Shown: in pieces, positions 1 to 8,548 of the stretch
Layout of the letters: every line of letters starts with the position of its first letter
How positions within the stretch are numbered: position 1 is the stretch's first letter
DNA from: Pseudomonas palleroniana
Lineage (GTDB): Bacteria > Pseudomonadota > Gammaproteobacteria > Pseudomonadales > Pseudomonadaceae
NCBI RefSeq assembly: GCF_003031675.1
Contig: NZ_PYWX01000053.1
Coordinates: 186,001-250,000 of the forward strand
Direction: 5' to 3'
DNA: 64,000 bases
Translations under genes and position numbers: made by a program
The notes under the pieces: model-generated
Told to the model about the DNA's origin: nothing
Databases searched by the model: none
What the model saw: the letters and a program-made list of their open reading frames with translations, nothing else

Positions 1-1178
1 ACTTCGCCGGCTCCGTTACCGGCCCGCTGTTGACGTATGAAGTGCTCACGGCGTTCTTCCTGGAAGCAGGCTTCCTGGGGGTGATGCTGTTCGGCTGGAA
101 CAAAGTGGGGCGCAAGCTGCACTTCTTCGCCACGGTGATGGTGGCCGTCGGTACGTTGATCTCCACCTTCTGGATCCTGTCGTCCAACAGCTGGATGCAG
201 ACGCCTCAGGGCTTTGAGATCGTTGACGGACGCGTGATCCCGACCGATTGGTTCGCGGTGGTCTTCAACCCGTCGTTCCCTTACCGCCTGGCACACATGG
301 CCACGGCGGCCTTCGTGGCCACCGCGTTCTTCGTCGGCTCCTCGGCGGCCTGGCACTTGTTGCGTGGCAAGGACAACCCGGCAATCCGCACCATGCTGTC
401 GATGGCGATGTGGATGGCCCTGATCGTCGCGCCTATCCAGGCGGTCATCGGCGACTTCCATGGCCTCAACACCCTCAAGCACCAACCGGCAAAGATTGCC
501 GCGATTGAAGGCCACTGGGAAAACGTCGGCAACGAACCGACGCCGCTGATCCTGTTCGGCTGGCCGGACATGAAGGCCGAAAAAACCAAGTACGCGGTGG
601 AAATTCCGTACTTGGGAAGCCTGATCCTGACCCACTCCCTGGACAAGCAGGTGCCGGCGCTCAAGGAGTTCCCGCCTGAGGACCGCCCCAACTCGACCAT
701 CGTGTTCTGGTCGTTCCGGGTCATGGTTGGCCTGGGTTTCCTGATGATCTTCACCGGCTTGTTCAGCCTCTGGCTGCGCAAGGGCGACAAAATGTACTCG
801 TGCAAACCGTTCCTGTACCTGGCGTTGTGGATGGGCCCGTCCGGGTTGATCGCGATTCTCGCCGGCTGGTTCACCACCGAAATCGGCCGCCAGCCGTGGG
901 TGGTTTACGGTTTGATGCGCACGGCGGATGCGTCTTCCGGACACAGCTTGGCGCAGATGACGATCACCCTGGTGTTGTTCGTAGTGGTGTACTTCGCGCT
1001 GTTTGGCGCAGGTCTGGGTTACATGATGCGTCTGGTACGCAAAGGTCCGGTTACTCACGAAAGTACCGAGCCAACCCACGGTGGCCCTGGCCAGAAACGC
1101 ACACCGGCGCGTCCGTTGTCGGCGGCCGATGACGGCAGTGATGACCAACACGCCGACATCCAGCACAAGGGGAATTGA
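1..1178 (+). CDS. cioA: Cyanide-insensitive bd-type quinol oxidase subunit I (CioA), 5'-truncated by window edge
   Basis: This is the catalytic, haem-bearing subunit of a cytochrome bd-type terminal oxidase in the inner membrane, which oxidises quinol and reduces oxygen to water. The gene enters the window in mid-frame (first full codon at position 3) and ends with TGA at 1176-1178. It lines up with residues from about 90 onward of the complete paralogue at 46004-47425; the first 60 shared residues differ at only six positions. Several hydrophobic helices and the conserved GRQPWVVYGLMRT segment are visible. The interval between the quinol-binding region and this segment is short, as in CioA-type enzymes that lack the long Q-loop of E. 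coli CydA. cioB starts one base after the stop, so the two are co-translated. The N-terminal haem-ligand region lies outside the window. Confidence 0.93.
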   Translation, partial: FAGSVTGPLLTYEVLTAFFLEAGFLGVMLFGWNKVGRKLHFFATVMVAVGTLISTFWILSSNSWMQTPQGFEIVDGRVIPTDWFAVVFNPSFPYRLAHMATAAFVATAFFVGSSAAWHLLRGKDNPAIRTMLSMAMWMALIVAPIQAVIGDFHGLNTLKHQPAKIAAIEGHWENVGNEPTPLILFGWPDMKAEKTKYAVEIPYLGSLILTHSLDKQVPALKEFPPEDRPNSTIVFWSFRVMVGLGFLMIFTGLFSLWLRKGDKMYSCKPFLYLALWMGPSGLIAILAGWFTTEIGRQPWVVYGLMRTADASSGHSLAQMTITLVLFVVVYFALFGAGLGYMMRLVRKGPVTHESTEPTHGGPGQKRTPARPLSAADDGSDDQHADIQHKGN

Positions 1179-1179
1179 G

Positions 1180-2187
1180 ATGGGTATTGATCTTCCGCTG
1201 ATCTGGGCCGTGATCATCATCTTCGGCATCATGATGTACGTGGTGATGGACGGCTTCGACCTGGGTATCGGCATCCTCTTCCCGTTTATTCCGGGCAAAG
1301 TCGACCGTGACGTGATGATGAACACCGTCGCCCCGGTATGGGACGGCAACGAGACCTGGCTGGTACTGGGCGGCGCGGCGTTGTTCGGCGCTTTCCCGCT
1401 GGCCTATTCGGTGGTGTTGTCGGCGCTGTACCTGCCGCTGATCCTGATGCTGGTCGGGCTGATCTTCCGTGGCGTGGCGTTCGAGTTCCGCTTCAAGGCC
1501 AAGGACCACAAGCGCCACCTGTGGGACAAGGCGTTTATCGGCGGCTCGATTGCCGCGACGTTCTTCCAGGGCGTGGCGCTGGGGGCGTTCATTGACGGCA
1601 TCCCGGTGGTGAACCGTCAGTTCGCCGGCGGCTCGCTGGACTGGTTGACGCCGTTCACGATGTTCTGCGGTGTCGCCCTGGTGGTTGCGTATGCCCTGCT
1701 GGGTTGCACCTGGCTGATCATGAAAACCGAAGGCAAGTTGCAGGAGCAGATGCACAACCTGGCGCGGCCATTGGCCTTCGTGGTGTTGGCGGTGATCGGT
1801 ATCGTCAGCCTGTGGACGCCCCTGTCGCACCCGGAAATCGCCTCGCGCTGGTTCACCTTGCCGAACCTGTTCTGGTTCCTGCCGGTGCCGATCCTGGTGT
1901 TGGTGACCATGTACGGGCTGATTCGCGCAGTGGCACGTAATGCCCATTACACGCCGTTCCTGCTGACGCTGGTGTTGATCTTCCTCGGCTACAGCGGCCT
2001 GGGGATCAGCCTGTGGCCAAATATCATCCCGCCATCAGTTTCGATCTGGGATGCCGCCGCACCGCCGCAGAGCCAGGGTTTCATGCTGGTGGGCACGTTG
2101 TTCATCATTCCGTTCATCCTGGGCTACACCTTCTGGAGCTACTACGTGTTCCGCGGCAAGGTCACCCATGAAGACGGTTACCACTAG
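1180..2187 (+). CDS. cioB: Cyanide-insensitive bd-type quinol oxidase subunit II (CioB)
   Basis: This is the second integral-membrane subunit of the bd-type oxidase, 335 residues. It begins with a hydrophobic helix and the family motif DGFDLGIGILFPF, followed by WDGNETWLVLGGAALFGAFP, both diagnostic of CydB/CioB. About eight further hydrophobic segments follow, as expected for this family. The ATG at 1180 is chosen over upstream in-frame starts because it sits directly after the cioA stop and gives the same N-terminus as the paralogue at 47441. A DUF2474 small-subunit gene follows 13 bases later. The three genes form one operon that ends at the terminator near 2403-2436. Confidence 0.95.
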   Translation: MGIDLPLIWAVIIIFGIMMYVVMDGFDLGIGILFPFIPGKVDRDVMMNTVAPVWDGNETWLVLGGAALFGAFPLAYSVVLSALYLPLILMLVGLIFRGVAFEFRFKAKDHKRHLWDKAFIGGSIAATFFQGVALGAFIDGIPVVNRQFAGGSLDWLTPFTMFCGVALVVAYALLGCTWLIMKTEGKLQEQMHNLARPLAFVVLAVIGIVSLWTPLSHPEIASRWFTLPNLFWFLPVPILVLVTMYGLIRAVARNAHYTPFLLTLVLIFLGYSGLGISLWPNIIPPSVSIWDAAAPPQSQGFMLVGTLFIIPFILGYTFWSYYVFRGKVTHEDGYH

Positions 2188-2200
2188 GAGGGAGCGTCCC

Positions 2201-2368
2201 ATGTCCGGCAAACCGACGTTGCACGAGATTGAACAGGCCGAGAAACAGCCGTTGTGGCGGCGCCTGGGGTGGTTGGCGATGATCTGGACCGGCAGCGTGC
2301 TGGCCCTGTTCATCGTGGCCAGCCTGATGCGCCTGTTCATGAACGCGGCCGGCTTGACCACGCACTGA
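2201..2368 (+). CDS. DUF2474 small membrane peptide of the Cio oxidase operon
   Basis: This is a 55-residue peptide with one transmembrane helix (about residues 22-45). A basic W-rich stretch lies before the helix and the C-terminus is histidine-terminated. It matches the DUF2474 family, which accompanies cioAB in proteobacteria and is thought to play the role CydX plays in E. coli bd oxidase. A strong Shine-Dalgarno (GGAGGGAG) lies just upstream of the ATG at 2201, overlapping the end of cioB. A second copy with the same design follows the second cioAB operon at 48444. Stabilisation of the oxidase is inferred from family context. Confidence 0.85.
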   Translation: MSGKPTLHEIEQAEKQPLWRRLGWLAMIWTGSVLALFIVASLMRLFMNAAGLTTH

Positions 2369-2377
2369 CATCCCAAT

Positions 2378-2436
2378 CCGGGCCTCACGGCCCGGCTTTC
2401 AGCCCTGTCATTTGCACGAGTGGCAGGGTTTTTTTA
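2378..2436 (+). terminator. Tandem hairpins and Rho-independent terminator after cioAB
   Basis: A GC hairpin (arms 2378-2384 and 2389-2395) is followed by a second hairpin, arms 2403-2410 and 2421-2428 with one G-U pair, and a run of seven T residues. It ends the cioA-cioB-DUF2474 transcript. The T run overlaps the stop codon of the convergent rlmG gene. Confidence 0.8.
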
Positions 2437-3558
2437 TTTGCGCGCTTTGATAATCACGAATTTTGGCGTGGTGGCGATTTGCTCGACACCCCGGAACAAC
2501 CGGGCCAGTTTGGTGTGGTAGCCCAAGTGACGGTTGCCGACGATGTAAAGAGCACCGCCGACGACCAGGGTTTCCCGCGCCTGCTGGAACATGCGCCACG
2601 CGAGGAAATCGCCGACTACCTGTTGCTGATGAAAAGGCGGGTTGCAGAGCACCACGTCCAGCGACTGCGCCTCCTGGCCGGCCAGGCCGTCGCCTGCGCG
2701 TATCACCACGTCGCGCTCACCCAGCGCGGCGCGCCAGTTCTCGGCGGCCGATTGCACCGCCATAAAGGACTCGTCCACCAAGGTGTAGTGCGCAGCAGGG
2801 TTTTGCAAGGCGCTGGCGATTGCCAATACACCGTTGCCACAGCCCAGGTCCGCCACGCGGGCGTTGCCGAGGTTTTTCGGCAGGTGGGGCAGAAAGGCGC
2901 GGGTGCCGATATCCAGGCCTTCACGGCAGAATACGTTGGCGTGGTTGAGCAGTTCGATGGCCGGGGCGTCGAGGGCGTAGCGGGTGGGGTAGGGCGAGAG
3001 GGCGGTGGGCCGTTGGTCGACGGTCGCGATCAACAAGCGTGCCTTCTTGACCGCCAGTGAGGCGTGCATTGGCCCGATGTAGCGCTCCAGCAATTCCCCC
3101 GCAGCCCGTGGCAGGTGCTTGATCATCGCCCCGGCGATCACTTCGGCACCCGGTGCCAGCTGACCCTGCAGGCGGATCAATTGTTCCTCCAGTAAGGCCA
3201 GGGTTTTCGGCACGCGGATCAGCACCCGGTCGAACGGCCCCGTGGGCACCTGGCTGGCCGGGATGAACGGCACCGCATCAAACGTCTTGCCGTTGCGCAC
3301 CAGGTTTTTTTCCAACCCCAAGGCTGCAAGAAACGAATCACCACTGGAGGTCACTTGTACCTGCCCCTGGAGGCTGGCGGCCAAGGCGCCAAAGCTGTCA
3401 TTGAGCACCAGCACGCGAGTGGCTGCCGCCGGCTGCTGCTGCGCCAGATAGTCGAGCAGGTACTCGTCGGCGGCATCGAAGGCTTGCAGCGGATCGTTAT
3501 GTTGCTCGGGTTGGCGGATCAGATCGAGCTGGGCGAACGGGCTGTGGAGCAGGGGCAT
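2434..3558 (-). CDS. rlmG: 23S rRNA (guanine-1835-N2)-methyltransferase RlmG
   Basis: RlmG is an S-adenosylmethionine-dependent methyltransferase that modifies G1835 of 23S rRNA. The 374-residue length is typical. The N-terminal half is the degenerate, non-catalytic Rossmann domain found in RlmG/RsmC-type enzymes. The C-terminal half has the SAM-binding motif VADLGCGNGVLAIA and the catalytic motif CNPPFHQ of N2-guanine methyltransferases. It stands alone on the minus strand, convergent with the cio operon and upstream of the LuxR gene in the same orientation, with about 140 bases between them. Confidence 0.92.
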   Translation of the reverse strand: MPLLHSPFAQLDLIRQPEQHNDPLQAFDAADEYLLDYLAQQQPAAATRVLVLNDSFGALAASLQGQVQVTSSGDSFLAALGLEKNLVRNGKTFDAVPFIPASQVPTGPFDRVLIRVPKTLALLEEQLIRLQGQLAPGAEVIAGAMIKHLPRAAGELLERYIGPMHASLAVKKARLLIATVDQRPTALSPYPTRYALDAPAIELLNHANVFCREGLDIGTRAFLPHLPKNLGNARVADLGCGNGVLAIASALQNPAAHYTLVDESFMAVQSAAENWRAALGERDVVIRAGDGLAGQEAQSLDVVLCNPPFHQQQVVGDFLAWRMFQQARETLVVGGALYIVGNRHLGYHTKLARLFRGVEQIATTPKFVIIKARK

Positions 3559-3701
3559 GGCGGGGGAGGCTCTGGGTGATCATCGGCGGAACCGTCTGAG
3601 TGAACTACGAGGTGACACCTGAAGGCGCCGCTCAACACTCAGAATGGGTCGTAAATGGTACTTTTTTTTGAGCCTGATGACATGCGGTGTTTCCGTGCCG
3701 G

Positions 3702-4412
3702 CTAAAACAACCCCGCTTTGGAGGCTCTGAGGACGGCGGCGATCTTGTTGTTGACCCCCAGTTTGTTGAACGTGCTTTTGATGTGAAAGCCTACGGTGCG
3801 CTCGGACAGGCACAGAATGGTCGCAATATCCCCGGCGGTCTTGCCCAAGGCTGACCATTTGAGGATTTCCGTCTCCCGTGGGGTCAGTTTGCAGCAGGGC
3901 GACGCACTGGGCTCATCGGTGTACTTGCGTGCAACCACCGAGTGCATTGCATGGCAAAGCCATAACACCTGGCCGGCTTTTTCATACAGCTCCTGCGGGC
4001 TCACTTCACCACTGCTGCGTGCAAGGGTCAGCATGCTGTAGACACCTTGGAAGTCGTGCACCGGCTGCGTCCAGGCACAATCCACACCAAACGTCTGGGC
4101 CAACGACCATAAGTTGGGTGAGGAGTCGAATGCCTTTTGCTCCCAGACAATAGGCAGTACACAGCGTTTACAGTGGGCAACAACAGGGTCGATGGGGAAG
4201 AAGTGCGCCTGTTGATACAGCTCGTTCCATTCCTTTGGGTAGTTATTGACTTGAATGGGTTTTGTTTGGTCGTCAGCGAGTTGGGTACTCATAGTAAAGG
4301 AACAGAATTGGAAGCCGAGTTCATTGGTACGGTTAAGGACCATGTCAAATACACTGGTAATCTCGTTTTCACCTTCCAGTTTGGGGAGCCGGGTATTGCG
4401 CCATTTCACCAT
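3702..4412 (-). CDS. ppoR: LuxR-family quorum-sensing transcriptional regulator without a cognate synthase (PpoR-like solo)
   Basis: This 236-residue protein has an N-terminal autoinducer-binding domain and a C-terminal GerE helix-turn-helix (LTPRETEILKWSALGKTAGDIA and LSERTVGFHIKSTFNKLGV, shown in parts). The ligand-pocket residues expected of acyl-homoserine-lactone receptors are all visible: W and Y in EWNELY, the D-P pair in IDPVVAH, the W of IVWEQ and the G of DFQGVY. No luxI gene occurs in the window, so it is a LuxR solo. The position between rlmG and fpr-mscL matches my recollection of the P. putida ppoR locus, which is why the symbol is offered. The start at 4412 is preferred over 4469 because GGAGAG lies six bases upstream of it. 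Confidence 0.85.
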   Translation of the reverse strand: MVKWRNTRLPKLEGENEITSVFDMVLNRTNELGFQFCSFTMSTQLADDQTKPIQVNNYPKEWNELYQQAHFFPIDPVVAHCKRCVLPIVWEQKAFDSSPNLWSLAQTFGVDCAWTQPVHDFQGVYSMLTLARSSGEVSPQELYEKAGQVLWLCHAMHSVVARKYTDEPSASPCCKLTPRETEILKWSALGKTAGDIATILCLSERTVGFHIKSTFNKLGVNNKIAAVLRASKAGLF

Positions 4413-4478
4413 TTGTAACTCTCCATGAATTTTGCGTGGCGTGGGTACGTCCTCCTCCCGACGCTGCACGAAAATTAG

Positions 4479-4496
4479 TGTAGGACATCGCCTACA
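4479..4496. promoter_or_regulatory. Candidate lux-box-like operator upstream of the LuxR solo
   Basis: A perfect inverted repeat has arms TGTAGG (4479-4484) and CCTACA (4491-4496) around a 6-base centre, 18 bp in total. Its midpoint is about 75 bases upstream of the chosen ppoR start. Size and half-site composition resemble lux-type boxes (classically CTGTAGG-like half-sites). Binding by the adjacent LuxR protein is inference. Confidence 0.5.
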
Positions 4497-4545
4497 GGGC
4501 CGTGGAAAAAATGTTCTGTTTAACTAGACGTGAGTTGAGTATTGT

Positions 4546-4574
4546 CTTGTACGGCTATTGCTGGCGTGTACAAG
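4546..4574. promoter_or_regulatory. Second inverted repeat in the ppoR-fpr intergenic region
   Basis: Perfect 7-bp arms, CTTGTAC at 4546-4552 and GTACAAG at 4568-4574, are separated by 15 bases. It lies roughly 135-160 bases upstream of the ppoR start and about 285 bases upstream of fpr. It could be an operator for either gene. It has no terminator-like poly-T tail in either direction beyond a short AATTTTT. Confidence 0.35.
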
Positions 4575-4857
4575 AATTTTTCTCCCCAATAACTTCTTTA
4601 TGGAATTTAATGAGTTGTGGATAGTGTCAGACTGATGGCGCGTTGGGGCGCTGTTCCATCTGTCGTTAAAAGTTCGCTGGGCTAATAGCTAAATAGTTTG
4701 TTTGAACTAATGTGCCGTTATCGGCAACTGTTTTTGATATTGACAAAATCTGTACCGGTGCGCATTGCGACCCCTTCGGCAATGCCAGTACAAATCAGCG
4801 GTGTTTGCGCAGGCTGCTTTGAGGGACACTAGGGCTCTGTGCAAAACGGAGTTCCCC

Positions 4858-5634
4858 ATGACGGCCAGTGCTGAGAAATTTACCCGCCAGACCTTGCTCG
4901 ACGTGCAGTCGCTGACCCCCAGTCTGTTTACCCTGCGCACCACGCGCGACTCCGGCTTTCGGTTTACCGCCGGCCAGTTCGTGCGCTTGGGGGTGACCAA
5001 GGCGGATGGCAGCACCGTATGGCGCGCCTATTCCATCGTGTCTGCGCCCTTTGACGAGCACTTGGACTTTTTTTCGATTGTCGTCCCGGGGGGCGAATTC
5101 ACCAGCGAGCTGAGCCGCTTGCAGGTGGGGGATACGCTGATGGTGGAGCGTCAGGCCACCGGCTTCCTGACCCTGAACCGCTTTGTGGATGGGCGTGATC
5201 TCTGGCTGCTGGGCACGGGGACCGGTGTTGCACCCTTCCTGTCGATGCTGCAGGACTTCGAAGTCTGGGAGAAATTTGAGCGTATCGTGCTGGTGTACAG
5301 CGCCCGCGAGGCCAAGGAATTGGCCTACCAGTCGTTGATCCACACGCTGGGCGAGCGGGAGTACCTGGCTGAGCACGCCCACAAGCTGACTTATATCCCC
5401 ATTGTTACCCGTGAACAGCACCCGGGCGCGCTGAATGGGCGCATCACCACCTTGATCGAAAATGGTGAGCTGGAGCGTGCGGCCGGTGTCGAGTTAACCC
5501 CGGAACACTCTCGCGTACTGATCTGCGGTAACCCGCAAATGGTCGACGACACACGCCAATTGCTCAAGCAGCGCGATCTGCAACTGAGCCTGAGCCGTCG
5601 TCCGGGCCAGGTGGCCGTGGAAAACTACTGGTAG
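4858..5634 (+). CDS. fpr: Ferredoxin/flavodoxin-NADP+ reductase
   Basis: This FAD enzyme of 258 residues transfers electrons between NADPH and ferredoxin or flavodoxin. It has the FAD-binding RAYSIVSAP motif, the NADPH-binding segment GTGTGVAPFLSML, and the C-terminal VENYW, where bacterial subclass reductases place the residues stacking on FAD. Length matches the pseudomonad Fpr. The ATG at 4858 is chosen over 4765 because it starts the recognisable family N-terminus and has a GGAG upstream. In pseudomonads Fpr is linked to oxidative-stress and iron-sulphur metabolism. It is followed by a bidirectional terminator shared with mscL. Confidence 0.94.
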   Translation: MTASAEKFTRQTLLDVQSLTPSLFTLRTTRDSGFRFTAGQFVRLGVTKADGSTVWRAYSIVSAPFDEHLDFFSIVVPGGEFTSELSRLQVGDTLMVERQATGFLTLNRFVDGRDLWLLGTGTGVAPFLSMLQDFEVWEKFERIVLVYSAREAKELAYQSLIHTLGEREYLAEHAHKLTYIPIVTREQHPGALNGRITTLIENGELERAAGVELTPEHSRVLICGNPQMVDDTRQLLKQRDLQLSLSRRPGQVAVENYW

Positions 5635-5636
5635 AA

Positions 5637-5660
5637 AAAGGCGCCTCGAAGGGCGCCTTT
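5637..5660. terminator. Bidirectional terminator between fpr and mscL
   Basis: Perfect 9-bp arms AAAGGCGCC (5637-5645) and GGCGCCTTT (5652-5660) surround a 6-base loop. A-rich sequence on the left and T-rich on the right make it usable by both convergent genes. Confidence 0.8.
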
Positions 5661-5672
5661 GGGTTGCATCGG

Positions 5673-6089
5673 TTAAAGCGGCTTGTTGTTCTGAGCCTTG
5701 AGCAAGTCGCGGATCTCGGTGAGCAACTCTTCTTCTTTGGTCGGCGTCGGTGGCAAGGTTGGAGCCACCGCCTCTTCGCGCTTGAGACGATTGATGGCCT
5801 TCACCCCCATGAAGATCGCGAACGCGATGATCACAAAGTCGATGATGCTCTGGATGAACTTGCCATAGGCCAGTACCACCGCCGGAGCGCCGCCTTGTGC
5901 GGCCTTGAGTTGCACCGCCAGGTCCGCGAAGTCCACGCCACCGATCAGCAGGCCGATAGGAGGCATCACCACGTCGCCTACAAACGAGGAAACAATTTTA
6001 CCGAAGGCGGCACCGATGATGATACCGACGGCCATGTCGACGACATTGCCTTTGACCGCGAAGGCCTTGAACTCACTGATCACGCCCAT
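5673..6089 (-). CDS. mscL: Large-conductance mechanosensitive channel MscL
   Basis: MscL is an inner-membrane channel that opens under extreme turgor and protects against osmotic downshock; it works as a pentamer. The 138-residue protein shows the N-terminal amphipathic FKAFAVKGN motif, TM1 ([20 protein letters not shown], listed as the helix), a periplasmic loop, TM2 ([16 protein letters not shown]) and a charged C-terminal helix ([12 protein letters not shown]). Length and layout are fully typical. It is transcribed towards fpr. Confidence 0.96.
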   Translation of the reverse strand: MGVISEFKAFAVKGNVVDMAVGIIIGAAFGKIVSSFVGDVVMPPIGLLIGGVDFADLAVQLKAAQGGAPAVVLAYGKFIQSIIDFVIIAFAIFMGVKAINRLKREEAVAPTLPPTPTKEEELLTEIRDLLKAQNNKPL

Positions 6090-6376
6090 AGGTTATTCCT
6101 TGTTACAGATGAGAAGGGTGGAGGTCAGTGTAAGTCAGTCACAGCAGGCTTGCTTGACACAACTGTTAACACTGACGGCTTTTATCGACACATTAAATCG
6201 TAATTAGTTTGCAAAGTGCCATCAATCGCGCGCGAAATACGCCTGAATTCAGTGGTTTACCACATTATTTTCTTAATCGGCCCTGTGGCGTTTTTCTATT
6301 TATCTTCTGACTCCCAGGTCACTAGCCTCTGGCAAGCACAACTGAATGTGCACTAAAAAAACCAGAGGAAACCTTG

Positions 6377-7918
6377 ATGAACACTCTCATTCGCCGCAAG
6401 CCGGTATCGGCGCGCAGTGCGCTGGCACTGGTGACCGCCAGCCTGCTTTCCCTCTCCGTGCAAGCCGCCAACCTGACCCGTGACAACGGTGCAGCCGTCG
6501 GTGACAACCAGAACTCACAAACCGCCGGCGCCAACGGCCCGGTACTGCTGCAAGACGTGCAATTGATTCAGAAACTGCAACGCTTCGACCGCGAGCGCAT
6601 TCCGGAGCGTGTGGTACACGCCCGTGGCACCGGCGCCCATGGCACCTTCACGGTCACGGATAACCTCAGCGACCTGACCAAGGCCAAGGTGTTCGCCGCC
6701 GGTGAAACCACCCCCGTGTTTGTGCGCTTCTCTGCGGTGGTTCACGGCAACCATTCCCCGGAAACCCTGCGTGACCCACGTGGCTTCGCCACCAAGTTCT
6801 ATACCGCCGAGGGTAATTGGGACCTGGTGGGCAATAACTTCCCGACGTTCTTCATTCGCGACGCCATCAAGTTCCCGGATATGGTCCACGCCTTCAAACC
6901 GGACCCACGCACTAACCTGGACGACGACTCACGCCGTTTTGACTTCTTCTCCCATGTACCGGAGTCCACCCGTACGTTGACCGAGTTGTACTCTGACTCC
7001 GGCTCCCCGGCCAGTTACCGGGAAATGGACGGCAATGGCGTACATGCCTACAAGTTGATTAACGCCAAGGGTGAAGTGCACTACGTCAAGTTCCACTGGA
7101 AGAGCCTGCAAGGCATCAAGAACCTTGATCCCAAGCAAGTCACCGAAGTACAGGGCCGTGATTACAGCCATATGACCAATGACTTGGTCACCCATATCAA
7201 TAAGGGCGATTTCCCCAAGTGGGATTTGTATGTGCAAGTGCTCAAGCCCGAAGACCTGGCCAAGTTTGATTTCGACCCGCTGGACGCCACCAAGATCTGG
7301 CCGAATGTGCCGGAGCGCAAAGTCGGGCAAATGGTGCTGAATCGCAACCCGGCCAACGTGTTCCAGGAAACCGAGCAAGTCGCCATGGCTCCGGCCAACC
7401 TGGTACCCGGCATCGAACCGTCGGAAGACCGCTTGCTGCAAGGTCGGGTGTTTTCCTATGCCGACACACAAATGTACCGCCTGGGGCCGAACGCCCTGCA
7501 ACTGCCGATCAACGCCCCCCGGGTGACCGTCAACAACGGTAACCAGGATGGCGCGATGAATACCGGTAAGACCACCACCGGCGTGAACTACCAGCCGAGC
7601 CGCCTGATGCCGCGGGAAGAGCCGCAAACTGCGCGCTACAGCCAGTTGGCGCTGTCGGGCAGCACTCAGCAGGCGAAGATCCAGCGTGAGCAGAACTTCA
7701 AGCAGGCCGGTGATCTGTACCGCTCCTACAGCAAGAAAGAACGTCAGGACTTGATCGACAACTTTGGCGGCTCCCTGGCCACCACCGATGACGAGAGCAA
7801 GCACATCATCCTGTCGTTCCTCTACAAGGCCGACCCGGAGTACGGCACCGGCGTGGCCAAGATCGCCAAGGGTGACTTGGCGCGTGTGAAGGCGCTGGCT
7901 GAAAAACTGACTGACTGA
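6377..7918 (+). CDS. katB: Periplasmic monofunctional haem catalase KatB
   Basis: Catalase disproportionates hydrogen peroxide. The 513-residue protein begins with a signal peptide (basic MNTLIRRK, hydrophobic ALVTASLLSLSVQA, cleavage near residue 30), placing it in the periplasm like P. aeruginosa KatB. Catalytic features are present: His in RVVHARG, Asn in VGNNFPTFFIRD and the proximal haem Tyr in RVFSYADTQMYRLGPN. The ATG at 6377 is preferred to the TTG directly before it because of spacing to AGAGGAAA. ankB follows 55 bases later and is probably co-transcribed. Peroxide-dependent control by OxyR is known for the family but no site was confirmed in the 287 bases upstream. Confidence 0.95.
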   Translation: MNTLIRRKPVSARSALALVTASLLSLSVQAANLTRDNGAAVGDNQNSQTAGANGPVLLQDVQLIQKLQRFDRERIPERVVHARGTGAHGTFTVTDNLSDLTKAKVFAAGETTPVFVRFSAVVHGNHSPETLRDPRGFATKFYTAEGNWDLVGNNFPTFFIRDAIKFPDMVHAFKPDPRTNLDDDSRRFDFFSHVPESTRTLTELYSDSGSPASYREMDGNGVHAYKLINAKGEVHYVKFHWKSLQGIKNLDPKQVTEVQGRDYSHMTNDLVTHINKGDFPKWDLYVQVLKPEDLAKFDFDPLDATKIWPNVPERKVGQMVLNRNPANVFQETEQVAMAPANLVPGIEPSEDRLLQGRVFSYADTQMYRLGPNALQLPINAPRVTVNNGNQDGAMNTGKTTTGVNYQPSRLMPREEPQTARYSQLALSGSTQQAKIQREQNFKQAGDLYRSYSKKERQDLIDNFGGSLATTDDESKHIILSFLYKADPEYGTGVAKIAKGDLARVKALAEKLTD

Positions 7919-7973
7919 TCCGTTGGTTCCGATCGACGCTCCCTGGGGCGTCGATCTCTGACAGGAGAACCCT

Positions 7974-8513
7974 ATGCGAATTTCTATCGGTTTGCTGATG
8001 GCCATGCTGGCGTTTGTCGCCCATGCCGAATCCCCAGAACCTGCGGCACTCAAGGCGCAGCTTCAGGACTATTACTTTGACGCTGCCCGCCGTGGCGACC
8101 TCGACATGCTCAATACCTTTATCGAGTCCGGCTACAGCCTCAATACGCAGGACGACAAGGGTTACACCGCGCTGATCCTCGCCGCCTACCACGGCCAGGG
8201 CCCTTTCGTGGAACGTTTGCTCAACGCCGGCGCCGACGCCTGTGTGCAGGACAAACGCGGCAACACTGCGCTGATGGGCGCGATCTTCAAGGGCGAACTT
8301 AAAATCGCCCAGCGCCTGCTGGCCACCGACTGCAACCCCGACCAACGCAATGGCGCCGGGCAGACTGCGGCCATGTACGCCGGTTTGTTCAAGCGTGTCG
8401 AGTTGCTGGATGCGTTGAAAGCCAAAGGCGCCGATCTCAACGCCGAGGACCCGATCGGCAACAGTGCTTCACGATTGGCCAGTGGTGAAATCCGGACCCC
8501 GGCGCCGCGCTGA
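7974..8513 (+). CDS. ankB: Periplasmic ankyrin-repeat protein AnkB, catalase partner
   Basis: This 179-residue protein has a signal peptide (MRISIGLLMAMLAFVAHA) followed by about four ankyrin repeats (for example the repeated pattern GYTALILAAYHGQGPFVERLL, in parts, and GNTALMGAIFKGELKIAQRLL). In P. aeruginosa the ankB product, encoded downstream of katB, is needed for full KatB activity in the periplasm, possibly as a scaffold or antioxidant surface. Here the same gene order is kept, with AGGAGA ahead of the start. Function is transferred from that known pair. Confidence 0.9.
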   Translation: MRISIGLLMAMLAFVAHAESPEPAALKAQLQDYYFDAARRGDLDMLNTFIESGYSLNTQDDKGYTALILAAYHGQGPFVERLLNAGADACVQDKRGNTALMGAIFKGELKIAQRLLATDCNPDQRNGAGQTAAMYAGLFKRVELLDALKAKGADLNAEDPIGNSASRLASGEIRTPAPR

Positions 8514-8548
8514 GCTATCATCGCGGTTTTTCGGTTGGAGGTTCTCAA

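Larger units (their letters stand above)
4413..4857. other. Divergent intergenic region between ppoR-like gene and fpr
   Basis: This gene-free region of about 445 bases carries the start signals of two divergent genes. It is relatively AT-rich and contains two clear inverted repeats (annotated separately at 4479-4496 and 4546-4574). A TTGACA element is present at about 4740-4745 on the plus strand, but I could not pair it with a convincing -10. No small ORF is supported. Confidence 0.7.

Noticed and set aside
12-1947. Long minus-strand open frame (about 1051-1947) opposite cioB
   Set aside because: Shadow of the GC-rich cioB frame; H/Q/R-rich composition with no family resemblance and no ribosome site.
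5637-5660. CRISPR or other short repeat array
   Set aside because: All short palindromes in the window are single terminators or REP elements; no regularly spaced direct repeats were seen anywhere.
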